Part shown: piece after piece, positions 9,492 to 22,382 of the stretch
Layout: each line of letters starts with the position of its first letter
How positions within the stretch are numbered: the stretch's first letter is position 1
Source of the DNA: Eudorina sp. 2006-703-Eu-15
Taxonomy: Eukaryota; Chlorophyta; Chlorophyceae; Chlamydomonadales; Volvocaceae
Direction: 5' to 3'
Assembly (NCBI GenBank): GCA_003117195.1
Contig: BDSI01000023.1
Location: 744,001 to 808,000 of the forward strand
DNA length: 64,000 nt
The notes under the pieces: model-generated
What the model was told of the DNA's origin: nothing
What the model saw: only the letters and a program-made list of their open reading frames with translations
Database searches by the model: none
Program-made: the position numbers and the translations under genes

Positions 9492-12400
9492 ATGTTGCCT
9501 CTTCGGGCGCCGCAAGGCGTGCGCAGCCCCAAACCTGAACAGCGCCGATCGTTCGCACGTTGTGGTAACGCCGGTCTGTACGCGCGTCGCGTCGCTTGCA
9601 CAAGACAATCGCGGCCCGGCAGGACGCTTTTGACTGCCCTGGCTTTCAAGCTGGGCGGGGGTCCATCCCCTGGTGATAAGTTGGGCCCGGACTATGACAA
9701 ACAACTGCCGAACTACGACAAGGGGCGTCGGGCGGGCATCCTGCTACACCCCACCTCCCTGCCAGGGCCTTATGGCATCGGCGAGCTGGGCGACGAAGCC
9801 AAGCGCTTCGTGGACTGGCTCTCGGAGGCAGGCATGCAGTGCTGGCAAGTCCTCCCCCTCGTGCCTCCGGATCCCATGTACTACTCGCCGTACGCTGGCA
9901 CAGACGCGGCGTGTGGCAACCCCCTCGTTATCTCCATCCAGGAGCTCATCAAAGACGGCCTGCTTGACTTCCACGAGGTGCCCGCCCGCGTGCCCGTCGC
10001 CGACGTTGACTTCCCCGCCGTGGCGGCGGCCAAGCTGCCGCTGCTGCAGCGCGCGGCGAAGCGGCTGCTGAAGGAGGACCGCTTCAAGCGCCTGCGCGAC
10101 GAGTACGTTCAGTTCCGCACCAGCCACCCCTGGATCGAGGACTCGGCCATATTTGACGTGGCGCGCAACCTGCCCGACCTGTGCACCCTGGCCTGGTGGC
10201 AGTGGCCGGAGCCGCTGCGGCTGCGGCAACCCGCGGCACTCAAGGAGTTCCGCGCGCAGCACTCGGACGCCATCGACGAGTTCATCGCCATCCAGTACTT
10301 CTTTGAGAAGCAGTGGTTGGCAGTGCGGGTGGGTAGGGCCGCCGCGGGGGAGAGCTCCCGGGGGATTGGGAGGGCCGCGGGGATGGGCTGTTTTGCCATG
10401 CACAAGATAGGGGGGATGAGACAACCTGTCGAAGGCGAGTTTGTGCGGCTCGGGGTTGCGGGGCCGATGTCCGCGAACCGCACCGCAGCCGTCAGGGGTC
10501 ATGTGGGGCGCCGGTTCCGGTTCCGTTCCGGGCACATCACGGGGATGGAGGGGGCTGCTGCTCTCCCCCGGGAGCAGAACTCAGACACAATGCTGGGTCA
10601 GGCCAAGGCCAGGACAGGGCAGGACAGGGCCTGTCCGAACGTATATGGCAGGAGCGTGGGAAGATTTGATCAAGGGCCGCAGCTGTCGCGGTGGACGGGG
10701 ACGTGCGGAAGAGAAGGGCAGCATCACTATCACATCGATTTGATACGGTTTGTCGGCCGGGCAAGTAGGAACGGGCGGTCATTGTTATTAGTGATGTTAC
10801 GGTTGTGGTGGGACGCATGCTCGGAAAGGGCCGGCGTGCAGCGCGCCTGAAGGTCCGGATCACGCCGCGGCGGGAGGTAGAAACGGCGCCGGTGATCTGT
10901 CAGCCAGGGAACTGCAAACAGCTGGCCTCACAGTGCAATCCCAGCGCACGGCGTCAAGACGCAACCCCCGCCTACAAGCACGCATATCGTTCGCGATCGC
11001 GCCCCGACACACGCTCCGAAACCAGGACCTTGGATGCCGTACGTTGTCCGACCGGATCTTCATGACGGCGTCCTGCGACTCGATGATACCTCACGTCATG
11101 CGAGCGGAGGGCCCTGCCCGCCGCCTACGCACTGCCGCCACCTCGTACCGGCCTCGTCCTCTCAAACAACCGTCGGTCGGTCCCTCCATTCACCGCGCCT
11201 CTCTCCCTCTGTAGTCCTACGCCAACAGCCGGGGGATCAAGCTCATTGGCGATATGCCCATCTACGTGGGGGGCCACTCGGCGGACGTGTGGGCCAACCG
11301 CCATCTGTTCGAGCTGAACGGCGAGGGCCTGCCCGCGGAGGTCAGCGGCGTGCCGCCGGACGCCTTCTCGGCCACAGGTGGGGGCTGCGGGCGCGGGAGT
11401 GCCCACCCTTCGCCGCGACGTGTGTCGCCGTCTGTCAGCCGTCTGTCTCCGTGTGCTGGCTTCGGTCACGAGCGCGTCATGGCCTGGAGAGCTGCATGCG
11501 TCGGATCCGGGCACTTTGCCTCGCCTCGTCTTGAGATTGGAACCCGACAGGGAAGAAGCAGCTTTGTCCTGCTTGACGCGCTTTGCGCGGAACCATGACC
11601 CGTGGGGCTTCCCCGTGTCTGCACCGCACCCCTGCTACCCCAACGCACCCGCAGGCCAGCTGTGGGGCAGTCCGCTGTACCGATGGCCCGCCCACCGGAA
11701 GGAGGGCTACAAGTGGTGGACGGCTCGCATGGCGCGCACCCTGGAGCTGTACGACGAGTGTCGTATCGATCATTTCCGCGGGTTCGCGGGTGAGGATGGG
11801 GGTAACAGCAGCCATTCCCGCGGACTTGGGCCAGTAGCATGTTTGGCGGGCAGTGGCGGGCACCGGGTGATTGTGCCCCTCCCCCCCGAAGATCCGGTGT
11901 GGGCTCGGTGTGGGTCGAGGTGGCCGTCTTTTCGCAGCGCCGGCGAATCCCCTTCCCCGAGTGCAGTGGCAGTGAAGGCTGTGAGGACTCTGTAAGGCGC
12001 TCTGCGGTGCCACTCCTTTCACTTGGTCTTTATCTCGATCGATCCGTGCATCGCTCCGCAGGCTATTGGAGCGTCGACGCCAAGGAGACCACTGCCATGA
12101 ACGGGGTATGGCGGCAGGGCCCGGGGCTGGAGCTGTTCACGGCCATGCAGAAGGCGCTGGGCTCCGTGCCCATCCTCGCGGAGGACCTGGGGGTCATCAC
12201 AAAGGACGTCACGGCGCTCAGGTGGGGACCGGGGAGGGGAGGTGCGGCAGTCGTGACAGCTGCGACCGGTTTGGTGACAACGGTGTTGCGGTCGGGGAGC
12301 TTGGGTGCGCGGAGCGTTGCGGGGTCCGGGATGGGGGAGAAACCTTCCCGGAGATGGGGTTGGGGTCCTTGGCGGGGGTAGTTCGTCGGGACGCAAAGAA

Positions 12401-13629
12401 GAAGGGCGGCAGTCTGGTCCGTGGTTCGGTGCCCAGCTTCTGTGGCGAGTCTGACGGCCTCCTCCCAGCCCTCACGAAGCCAAGGCAAGCCGTCGTCAGG
12501 TGGTCATGCGCCTCACGATGGGCTGGTCGTCGCAGCGCTGCAGGCTGCCACCTACGACGGCGCGTGTGAATGCGTTCGTTCACTCTGGCTGTGCGCTCGT
12601 GGTTGTGGCCGCAGGGAGGCGATTGGCGCGCCGGGCATGGTGGTGCTGCAGTTCGCCTGGGGCGGCGGCCCGGCCAACGTGCACCTGCCGCACAACCACT
12701 ACGAGAACTGCTTCGTGTATCCGGGCACCCACGACAACGAGACCGCGGTGGGCTGGTTCCGGGGCAGCGCCAACGACACCGACAAGGCCTACATCCGCTC
12801 CTACCTTCGCACCGACGGCAGCGACATCGCCTGGGACTTCATCCGGGCCTGCATGGCGGCCGTGCCGCGGACCTGCGTCGTCATGCTGCAGGTGAGTGAG
12901 CCGACCGACCCGCGCGTTGCGTTGCCGTGGAGCTTTGCCGTGGAGCGGCTCGGGTCCGGGTCTCACGCGGGGGCGTGTGGGGTAGCGGGGGTGGATACCC
13001 GGACTCGCAACGCACGTCTTCCCCATGCAGAATGCGGCAAGGGCAGCAATGCGGGTATCCAGCCCCGCCACCCCACCCGCACATCATGAGGCCGCGACCC
13101 ACGTGACGTGCGCTGTGGGTGGGTGGGACGGAGGGTGGTGCGTTTGCTCGGCGAAGGCACCCGCCCGAACCAACCAATCGCACCAGGGACACCAGCACAC
13201 GAAGCGGTGCGTGTGTACATGACTGTGCGGATGGTCGGCCCAACTACGGATGGTCGGCCCAACTACGGATGGTCGGCACCGCCAAACGGACGCTACCCAT
13301 AAACCCGTGTGGAGCTTGCGGGGAGAGGCAGCTACAGTGCGGCCCATCACCGGACTCCCTACCCTACCGTGCTGAATAATCCTGACCTGACACCGCGGCC
13401 CTCCGTGCCTGCATCTGTGTATCTCACGCGGCCCGGCCCGGCCCCTCCCTGGGACCACCAGGACGTGATGCGGCTGGACAACAGCGCGCGGATGAACACG
13501 CCGGGCACCGCCGCCGGCAACTGGCGGTGGCGCGTGGGCGACAGCGGGGTGTGGGACGGGCTCAAGGGCGCCGCGGCCGACCTGCGCCGACTGGCCCACG
13601 ACACCAACAGACTGGCCAAGGGGCAGTGA
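9492..13629 (+). CDS. DPE1: 4-alpha-glucanotransferase (disproportionating enzyme, GH77), plastid
   Basis: Six exons join in phase: 9492-10328, 11215-11377, 11655-11789, 12062-12221, 12615-12891 and 13462-13629, giving 579 residues. The enzyme moves maltooligosaccharide units between alpha-1,4-glucans in starch metabolism. Seen: an Arg- and Ala-rich N-terminus of about 75 residues consistent with a plastid transit peptide, then AGILLHPTSLPGP, YSPYAG, GDMPIYV, RIDHFRGF (nucleophile Asp, about residue 370), ILAEDLG (acid/base Glu, about 420), THDN (third catalytic Asp, about 470) and ARMNTPGT near the C-terminus. All GH77 catalytic residues are present and the length is normal for plastid DPE1. 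The ATG at 9492 is the first in frame. Introns of about 270-890 bp are GC-rich; the last contains a short tandem repeat near 13231-13275. Confidence 0.96.
13231..13275. repeat. Short tandem repeat in the last DPE1 intron
   Basis: A unit of about 19 bp starting GGATGGTCGGCCCAACTAC is repeated, followed by a partial third copy. It lies in the intron between DPE1 exons 5 and 6. Confidence 0.8.
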
Positions 13630-15897
13630 TGGAGCGCTGACTCTTGAGTGCGGACCTGCGGGTTCACTCGTCTTCGGGTGTGGGTGAATTGACGGCTGCT
13701 CGGCTGGATGGTGATTCTTCCCTGCGCCAACATTCGCAACCTGGAGGAGGAGGCCCGTTCGGTATTGGGGTTTGCGGCAGCCCTACATTAAGAGACGTGG
13801 AAGGATTCTAAGTATGAGCTCACGGTAACTGGCTCCCGGGTGCTGCAGTAGGGGGCTTTTGATCCTGGTCGCTGCAAGCGGGGAGCTTGATGGCTTGGGG
13901 TTGGGACCAGCGACCCGGCCGTAGCGAAAAGCGTGCGCCGCTGCGCAGCTCTTGTGACGCGGGGGCGGAGGGGGCCGTCCAGGAGCGCTGCCGCGGCGCG
14001 GGCGGCGGCTGCGGCCGCCACCGGCCCGAGCGCAATGACGCGCACGGCGTCACTGACGCGGTGACTTGGTGACTGGGTTGTATGGAAGTGTGGAAGCCAA
14101 GATGCGGGTGGCAGAGTGGCGTGCGCGGTCGGGTCGGACTTGGGCGTCAACGGCGTGGCGACGTGGAAAGGTGCCGGCCGCCGCGAGCCTGCGAGCTCCT
14201 CTAGCACGTAGGTTAGGGCCGGACATTAATGGCGGCGTGAGTGAGCTGAGGTGGATCACTGCAAACCGTCAATTTGAGGACATATGCTGCATGTAACGGC
14301 TCCTTACCTCGGGCTTTGCAGCCGGGGAGCACATCGAGGTGCATCATGCCTGCGTTGCTGAGGGTCTTACGATGCGGCTCTCGGGGCCGCCGGTGACAAC
14401 GTTATGGAAATCACTTTCTGCCAAGACATGACGTGGGAATGAAAGCTTCGGGCGGGCGCTCACGTGCCGCTGATAAGAGGTACCCACCTGCCTTACATCA
14501 TCTGCAGCCCACGGAAAGGCGCCAAGGAGACGTTCCACTTGCACGCATCAGTCCCCTAACCCCCGCCCGCCCATCCACACTGGACCAATAAAGTACACCA
14601 CCTTATCCACAGTTAATCTACATCACCAAAACGGCATGCTGCCATGCCCTGTTCCAGCCTGAACCCCCTGCTCGCGACCAACGCGGCTCTTGCATTGTAC
14701 AAGCCAACGCGGCTAAATACGGTACGCCTGGAGGAGCCTCTGCGTGCGCCGACAGCACACGACGCCCTGTTCTTTTTCGTCGCCACCCTGGCGCTTAAGT
14801 ACAGTGCGGGGCTGTATGCCCTGTATCGCACCGCGCCCCCGCAGCGCCTTGACACCGAGTTGAAGGGCGTGCGCATGTGTATCCCTGCCGGTCACATGCC
14901 AGCCAACCCATCGGTGCGGCGTGTCCCTACACGACGACCGCCCTTCCCAACACAAAAAGATAACACGGCCGCACGATAACGGCTTCCCAGTACATGCAAG
15001 GCATCCAGCGTTCCACTAGACTCGAATGGTATAAGCCACCTCCGCACCAGCAGAGGCCGACGGGCTTGGCGGACGGCCTCGCGGTGCCGCTGTAACGCGC
15101 ACGCCATCATTGATTGGGTGCTCGCGATTGCGCGTGCGTAACAGGCTCCTTGCTGAAGCAACAACTCGGCATCCGTTGCGGCCCACCAATCAGGTCTACA
15201 TACACGTCCACTACGCGCCTGTCCCAACCGAAAGGTTACAACAACACATCACGACCACCCGCTTGCTATGTATATATATTGCGCTCACCGCACCGTCTCT
15301 GGAGGCCGCCCACGTCGAGGTACCCATCCCCCAGGGCAGCCAGGCAGCCAGGCAGCCCCGCACAATGCCATGCGTGGCACCGCCCGGCGGTATGCAAACA
15401 AAGACGCCCCTCCTCCGGCGGCTTGCAGCTAGCACCGTTTATTCGTCCACACTCCGCGCACCCCACGCCTTCCATACCAGATTATTACTAAATGGGGAGG
15501 CACATGCCGATCACAGTCAGGATTGCGAATGCTGCTTAATGCACACATGAATGAGGCGGCTGCCGGGCCAGCGAGTAGCCGTTTTAAGAGGGCGCGGACG
15601 GACGGGTCGGAACGCCCCCACCAGACGCGCGCTGGTAATGTTGACATTGCTGCATCCCCGCGCAGCCGCCGTTTGCGGGCGAGAACCGGGCGCGCTTACG
15701 CACATGGCGCTTACCCCTGCCGCGCCGACTTAACCAGGCTCGCTAAGCGGAATGAATATACACACTGGTCTGCGCGCGCAAAATGCACACGCGCGCGTCG
15801 TTGCTCTGCGGCGTCGCGCCTGAAGCCGGGAGAGCTCTCGACCTCGGCCTCAAGTCGTCAAACAACACCGACCACGACGCCCCCTGGTCATCCCAGC
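13630..15897. other. Intergenic region with no firm gene
   Basis: This region lies between DPE1 and the convergent kinase gene. It should hold both 3' UTRs. An open frame at 14644-14979 has one hydrophobic patch (ALFFFVATLAL), but no recognisable domain, splice signals or neighbours support it. Confidence 0.5.
14292..14296 (+). terminator. Candidate TGTAA polyadenylation signal for DPE1
   Basis: TGTAA, the usual polyadenylation signal of Chlamydomonas-type algae, lies 662 bp after the DPE1 stop. That distance is within the range of long algal 3' UTRs, but the pentamer also occurs by chance. Confidence 0.35.
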
Positions 15898-18800
15898 TCA
15901 CAGCAGCTGCCGGTTCTCCTTGGGCCACCACAGCAGCTCCCGCCAGGGCTGCAGCACCCGCGGCGGCGTTGCCCGCAATGGCCGGGGCGCGAGAGCGAAG
16001 AGGTCGTCAGCAAACGTCATTACGGTCCGGGGCCCGGGGCGTCCTGCCACTGCCCTCAGCCCCGGTGCGTGCTTGCACATGTTGCACACGTGACATGTCC
16101 GACCTGGGCGACCCTCCGTCCGTCCGGACTCGTCTCCAAGTCCCAGTGTCCCACCCAGGCCATTCCCGTCCCCGTGGTCCGACCTGTGGTCCTGTGGGTG
16201 ACAACACCCCCTCAACCCCTGTTTAAGTCCTGGCTGTTTTCAGTTTTAATCCCCTCAGCCTCCCGCTAGTGTCTCTGCCCAGCGTCCCAGCCCCTCTCCC
16301 GGGCCGCGACGGCCAGCCCCCGCCCCCGCCCCCCCCCGCCCTCACCGTGGTGCTGGGCGGCTGCATCCGGTGCTCGCGCAGCGCCTTCCAGTTGAAGGTG
16401 CGGAACCACGGGTCGCGCATGAGCTGCGCGGTGGTGGGGCGCTGGTGGGGCGACCAAGCCAGCAGGCGGCCCATCAGGTCCTGCAACTCGTGGGACCAGT
16501 GGCGGCTGACCGCCGGGGTCCACTGCCGGTTGGGCGGCCCCGCCAGGCCCGCCGGCAGCTGGCCGGTCAGCAGCGAGTACAGACAGGCGCCCAGGGACCA
16601 GATGTCGGCGGCCGTGTCGTAGCCCGCCTCGTCGCGGTCCCGGCACTCGGGGGCCATGTGGCCTGGGATGACACCGGGGTTCGACACATCGGCGCGAGGG
16701 GGCACAGGACATGGGCGGACATCCTCAAACTGCGCGAGGGGGTTGGGACTTGGGAGTGGGTGGTGGTAGGTGTGGGTGTGGGGAGTGGGTGGTGAGCCCG
16801 GAGATGCCAGAGCTGTCCCGGATGTGCGGGGGAGTCCTCTCCTGTGTTCATGGGTAGCCCGGACACACCAACACCGCGCACGCAAGCCCGAGCCAGCAAA
16901 ACCCAGATGCGCACCTCACCTCACCTCACCTCAACACGGAGTTACAGCTGCCACCCCCAACGACCAGGGCCTGCCCACCCGTTCGCACAATAGTAAAAGC
17001 ACAGCGCCCCAAAGTGCATGGCCCTGCCAGAGCCACGCCGCGGTCTCGATCGCAGCTCCTCGATCTCGCACGAAGAGATGACTCGCCCCGGGCCCCGAGT
17101 TAATTCATCCGGCCACCTACCCTTCCCCCCCTGCCCCCTCCTGCCCCGACCACGGTACCTGGGCTGCCAACACGAGAGCTCAGGCGACCCCCGGGCGCCG
17201 TGGTGAGGTCCACTGCAGTGCCCAGGTCGCCCACGACTGCGTACCCCGTGTCCAGCAGCAGCAGGTTCGCGAGCTTCAGGTCCTGCGGCCGAGGGAGCCA
17301 GGAAGCAGGCAGCGGGCAGCCGGGCGGGTGGGCGCGGAGACATCACACACACGTCATGTGCGGGTCCTGCTGTCCCTTGCATGTACGTCGCCGCCCCGCG
17401 TAAGCCGCCCGCACAGCCGCGACTCTCCATTACGGGGACACACTGTCTTTGCTTCTGCTTTATCGCATGTCGCCCCTCTTTTCTATATACACGTCCCCGG
17501 CCTGTCGGCAATGCGCAGCCAACGGCCTCACTCGTCCGCGTGCGCAATTAGGGTCCTCGCAAGTCGTGTCTCTCGGTTTATTTTAACACGTCATGTGGGG
17601 GCTCCGATTGAAAAGGACCGCGCGGACGGAGAGCTTACAGGGGTAGAAGGCTTTGGATCTCTCGGGGTCACGCGGTCATAAGGACCAGATGTGCACTACA
17701 CGACGGTAGTCCGGTACGTCCCCGGCCCTCCCAGCGCGCCCCCTCTGGGATCCCTCCATTACCCACCCGCGTCACCCCTTCCCCGCAGCCCTACCCGGTG
17801 GACGGTGTGCAGCTTGGTGTGCAGGTGCTCCAGCGCCAGCACCAGGCAGCCCATGTAGAACCGGGCCGCGTCCTCACACACCAGAGGCGGCAGCCCCGAC
17901 ACCGCCGGCGCCGCGCCGGTCTGTTTGTTGTTCTGGTGGGCCGGTGAGCGGCTCAGCAGCAGCTGCACCAGCCGCCGCAGGTCACCGCAGCGCGCCCAGC
18001 CGACCAGCAGTGTGTACATCACGAGCGGGTCCGCGGCAGCGGCCGAAGCCACGGCATCCGCGCAGCCTTGGGGCGCTCCGCTTGCGGAGGCAGGGCAGCC
18101 CCTGTACATGTCAATGATGTCCATGGAGGCCCGGCGGAGGCACCGTTCCCGGGGAGCGCCCCCGCCCCCGCCGCCGTTCCCGCCCCCGCCGCCATGGACC
18201 GCAGCCCCGCCGCACATCCACCCGCCTCCGTAGCTGTACGCGGCCATTGCTGCCGCAGTGCTGCAGCCGCCGTCATCCACCGTGCCGATTACGCTGCTGC
18301 TGCTGCAGCCGCCCGCGTCCCACTCGGCCCAGCTCGTCCCGGCCCCCGCGCCCAAGCTGGCGCGCCGGACAAGCCCAGAGCCGACCGTGCCGATGCCCAT
18401 GCCTGCATCGAATCCCGTGACGCCAGCGCAGAAGCTGCTCGAGGCGTCAGAGATGCTGCCGCCACCGCCGCCGCCCGCCCCTCCGTTCGTCGCCGCCATC
18501 AGCCGCTGCATAATTTGCCACTCCAGGTCCTCTGCGGTGCCGCCGCCGCGCCACTGTGCCCATTGCTGGTAGCCTGGACTCACCATCATCGCCGCCAGCG
18601 CGGCCGTCGCAGCTGCGCCACCGCCTCCTCCCTCGCCGCTGTACACGTAGGCCCCCGCCGAGCAACCACCCACGCCAAAGCTCCCCATCCCTGCCGTGAA
18701 ATCTCCGCTGAGCACGCTGGCGGCGCCGCTGCCGGCCGTCTGCAACGACGTCCGCTGTGGCGGACTGCCGGGCGTGCTGCCGTTCACCGGTGATACCAGG

Positions 18801-20353
18801 CCCGGTGATGTCAGGCCCGGCGTCAACGGCGAGACCATCGCCACCGCAGCCGACAGGTTGGGTCCCGGGCCCGACAGGTCCTGCTCCATGACCGCCAGCA
18901 GCTGCATGATGAAAGGGCAGTCCGTGCAGCGGCGCAGCAGCTCCGCTTCGCGCAGGGAGGCGCGCATTCGCGGGTCGCTGTGCGGCAGGTAGCAGGATTT
19001 GGCGGCAGCGAGCAGGCGCCTGCCGTCCGTGCAGTGCACCGCGACCAGGTCCACCGTACAGCAGGCGCCCAGGCCCAGGTGCGCCACGTGGACCACCTGC
19101 TCGGGGCTGACTGGGGCCAGAAGGCGCTGCGCGGTGTGGGGCGGGGCGAGCAGCAGCAGCAGCAGCAGGAGGAGGAGGTAGAAAGCGGTGACGTGTTACG
19201 GGGCCCATGACAGATGCACCCACGACTGATGTTTTCAGCGGTGGAATGGCACTGAATGAAAAATGGCGCTGACAACCCACATCGCAAGCATTTGCTGGAG
19301 AAGGATTCACGTCCTCGTACTGGATGCGGGTCCTGGATGCGGGTCGAGATGCCCGCGCGGGCTGTGCTACAGGACTGTGCTACAGGGCTGTGCTGCGCCG
19401 ACGCTTGCCGCACTACTACCTCCGCATAACCATGTCGACGGCGGGCCCGGGCGGCGTGGGGCGAAACCAACGCCAGCAATTCCAACCGAAAGTGTGCGAA
19501 GGACGCAACGTCTTGCAGCGCCGGGGTGAGCGCTGCGCAGCTGTTCGATTCGGCTGTTCATTCAGTCAACACCAACTACGGTATCTGCCCGGAACCTGCA
19601 CTGGCAGCTACCTCTCCGGCATCCATTTTGCTCTGGGATCCTGTGAAAGGTGACTGGTTACCTGTCTTAGCGGCACCTGAGAGCCCTAGAACCATTTGAA
19701 GAGTGCGGCTGCAACCGTCCTGCACTTGCCATGGCCGCGGCGCTCCTCACCCTGGCGCTTCCGTCCGCAATGATGCCGGTGTGCAGAAGGTCCATCACGT
19801 CCTCGTACTCGGCGTACATGCCGTAGTATGGCCCGTGCTGCTGGGGGCTCAGCGGTCCGGGGAAGTCCGCTGAACAGAAGGACCCAAGCGAACCCAACTC
19901 TTCGTCCAGAGTCGCAGACCCGAAGTTTGTCGCGACGACTGGTGCATCATGAGACACCGACGCTGGGGGAGGTTCAACTCTCTTCGCGCTTGTCGAAGCC
20001 TGCCCTCCATCAGCAAATAGGCGAAGTAACACAAGAGGAAAGACCTTATGCATGTCGTACATCGTAACCCGATGCTCGGGTTTGCAGAGGTGCCAACTCT
20101 GATGGCCTAAGGTGTCAAGTAACGAGGCAAAGCCAGTGCATCAGCGGAGAGAAGTGAAAAAACCGTAGCACAGATGGCCAAACGTGGCCGCGGATACGCC
20201 ACTGAAGCTGAAAAATAAATTCAGACTTACATTGAGTCCTTTTGCGAATGCATTCGCGGTTGACAATTTCAAGAGCGCAAGCTGCATTTTAGTTTTGCCC
20301 CCTCCAGTTCCGCCATGGGCGCCTCCGTCAACTGACTTTCGGCGTCCAGACAT
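15898..20353 (-). CDS. AGC-type (PKG/PKA-like) Ser/Thr protein kinase with a large insert
   Basis: Well-supported exons in transcript order are 20106-19751, 19126-17795, 17282-17159 and 16662-16346. Exon 19126-17795 carries the degenerate Gly loop LGLGACCTV, the AAK lysine, the C-helix Glu (LREAELL), and ARFYMGCLVLALEHLH before the HR of the catalytic loop. The next exon gives DLKLANLLLL and DLG, where DFG is usual. The last gives GHMAPE, DIWSLGACLYSLLTG and WFRTFNWKALREHRMQPP, an AGC-type tail closest to cGMP-dependent kinases. About 280 Gly/Ser/Ala-rich residues separate strands beta-4 and beta-5. No cyclic-nucleotide-binding domain is visible. A possible first exon (20353 to about 20230, with a GTAAGT donor) encodes MSGRRKSVDGG, but its phase fits only a weak acceptor. 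The 3' end, between 15898 and 16346, is not settled. Confidence 0.7.
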
Positions 20354-20718
20354 GATGACTGCAACGCGATGCAATCATCCGGACATGCTTCTAGCGGGGC
20401 ATCAGGGCATTTGTTGTAGAAATAGACCTCAGTGATAAGCTTCAGGGCGACAGGAGCGTCTGAGGTCAACACATGGATTACAGCTTCATGCACAACGGGG
20501 TGTTCCTCCTCCCTCGTTAACTACGCGAGCAAACGTTCCGCCGTACACGCCGTAAACGACATCCCTCATCGTCCGTTTGGCTTAGCTTCAGTATAATCTT
20601 GGATGATTTTCTATAATGTTACCAGTGCATCAAATCCCATGAGTGGTAGATTTAACTTGAATTCTTCCGGCTTTGTTCGAGCCTATTAAGCCCGGGAACT
20701 GCCGGAACTTGCGCTGCA
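20354..20718. promoter_or_regulatory. Divergent promoter region, kinase / four-TM gene
   Basis: About 365 bp separate the candidate kinase ATG (minus strand) from the ATG of the four-TM gene (plus strand). The stretch is clearly less GC-rich than the exons, as expected for a promoter region. No named element is identifiable. Confidence 0.35.
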
Positions 20719-22137
20719 ATGTTGACGCCAGAGAGGTGGATGCTGCTGAATGGCTTATGTTATCTTTCTGTAAGCAAAGCTGATCCTGACCGTCGCAATC
20801 TACCCGACAGGAAGCGTGCGCTGGCGTACGTGCCGTGGGTGGCGCTTATTGCCTTTGTATTCATTTTCGTGGGCATAATTGTATGGTAAGTGTATACGAA
20901 CATATGGACGTGACCAAAGCGCCGTCGCTGTTTGACCCGTGTGCGTGCACTGTCAATCAGGGCCACTGGGACGAACACAGCACTTACCAACACGAATGAT
21001 GCCTTGGAGTCGCTGTCGGTGTCATCCGAAGGTTACATGGGCACAATTCATTCAGTGGCGATTGGAGCTGTCGTTGTGTGTGCGGTCATGGCAGCTGTGA
21101 TGGTGCTGATGTCCGCTGGACGCACCTGTCTAGAGAAGGCTGTGGACCAAAGAGGTAAGGAGATACTTTGTGCCTGTGTTCTCGTGCCTTTGTGTTGAGT
21201 GTGTAAGAACACCACCAACTTGTGCTGGTTGGCACACCCCTGTGGAACCTTCAAACAGGCAAAGCTGTATGCGGTTCGTGGCTGTGGCTTGCAACGGAGG
21301 CAATCCTTTGTACCGTATGGTGGCTCATCCTGTTCTGGCTGGTATTCGTCATCTTCGGTAGCTGCCTGTGGTACGGCGCGGCCTACACAGTCCGTGGCGT
21401 TCTGCAAGTCCAGCTTACGTACGCGCAGAATTCCACCGGTACCAACTCCAGTACAAGCTTGCTTCCTCCGAGCCCGCCGCCACCTGCTAATTCTACATGC
21501 CCAAACACGTGCCTGAACCTCGCTCTGTTTGACTTTATTGTCCAGGTGAGGGATGGGGACGGAAGACACCGCTTGGTTGCAGTACGACATTGCATTCTGA
21601 AGCATACCAATCTGTGTGATACAGCCGACATGCCCAGGCCTTTTCTCTTGTATTTCACCTTTGTTTAATACTGCCTTTGTTTAATGCTTGCAGCAAAACA
21701 TATGTGTGTGCGAGTACGCGAGGATATCCAACGCGCTAGACCACACGAGCAAAGCGTACGACGCCCTGGGCAGCGTTGTGGCGGGCTCCTTCCTCCTGTG
21801 GGTCGGCGCAAGCTTCTTGCTCATGAACGCTGTGGCTGATTTTGCTAAGACTAAGCGTGAGCGCGAGTTGCTCATGCGAGCGCAACGCGCTGCAGTGGAT
21901 CAGGCGGCGAGCCAACTGGCCTTAGGTACGGCTGCAGGTATCTATGGACCGGGGTTTCAGCATGATGCGATGCCATTGCTGAAACCCAACGCGCTGCAGC
22001 AGCAACAGCAGCAGCTGCAAATGGCCCAGCTAATGGCTCAGGCCCAGGCAGCACAGGTGGTACGTGCACCACAAGCTCCTGGGCCCGGTGGGGTGAGCGC
22101 CAGCGGTAGCCAGGCGAACTTGGGAAGCGCAGTGTAG
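20719..22137 (+). CDS. Four-TM membrane protein of unknown function
   Basis: Four exons join exactly in phase: 20719-20885, 20961-21154, 21259-21545 and 21694-22137, giving 363 residues. Each exon carries one strongly hydrophobic segment: around residues 37-56, then IHSVAIGAVVVCAVMAAVM, LCTVWWLILFWLVFVIFG and SVVAGSFLLWVGASFLLM. Between TM3 and TM4 is a Thr/Ser/Pro- and Asn-rich loop with possible N-glycosylation sites and paired cysteines (CPNTC, CVCEY), likely extracellular or lumenal. The C-terminus after TM4 is basic, then Gln/Ala-rich (a six-Gln run) and cytosolic-looking. The layout resembles tetraspanin-like proteins, but I see no CCG signature and do not recognise the family. Confidence 0.75.
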
Positions 22138-22377
22138 GAACGGTGGCTTGGATGATGTGAAGAGGATGGGTTGACGTGGAGGTGTATGGCGGATGATGCT
22201 GTTCATAGACAGGTCATCTGAGCGATATGATATTTGTACGAACACGTGTTCGTTGCGATTTAGTGCACATTGTGCACTTCCTCCTGAAATCACGGCGGGT
22301 AACGGCAGTTCCAGCAACCGGGCGTTCGTATTACAGTCGCGGGCTTCCGTCGAGCATCAATAGCAACATGCGTAATA

Positions 22378-22382
22378 TGTAA
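22378..22382 (+). terminator. Candidate TGTAA polyadenylation signal
   Basis: TGTAA occurs 240 bp after the stop of the four-TM gene, a typical algal 3' UTR length. Confidence 0.4.

Noticed and set aside
14644..14979. 111-residue plus-strand frame
   Set aside because: It has one hydrophobic patch but no signal, domain or splice context; it probably lies in intergenic or 3' UTR sequence.
18068..18793. 241-residue plus-strand frame and the 287-residue minus-strand frame over the kinase exon
   Set aside because: They are shadows of the true kinase frame, which has all the catalytic motifs; their composition is typical of opposite-frame reading of Gly/Ser-rich GC sequence.
20184..20493. Alternative minus-strand exon MHEAVIHVLTSDAPVAL near the kinase start
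   Set aside because: It overlaps the candidate first exon in another frame, has no matching donor, and no phase link to the next exon.
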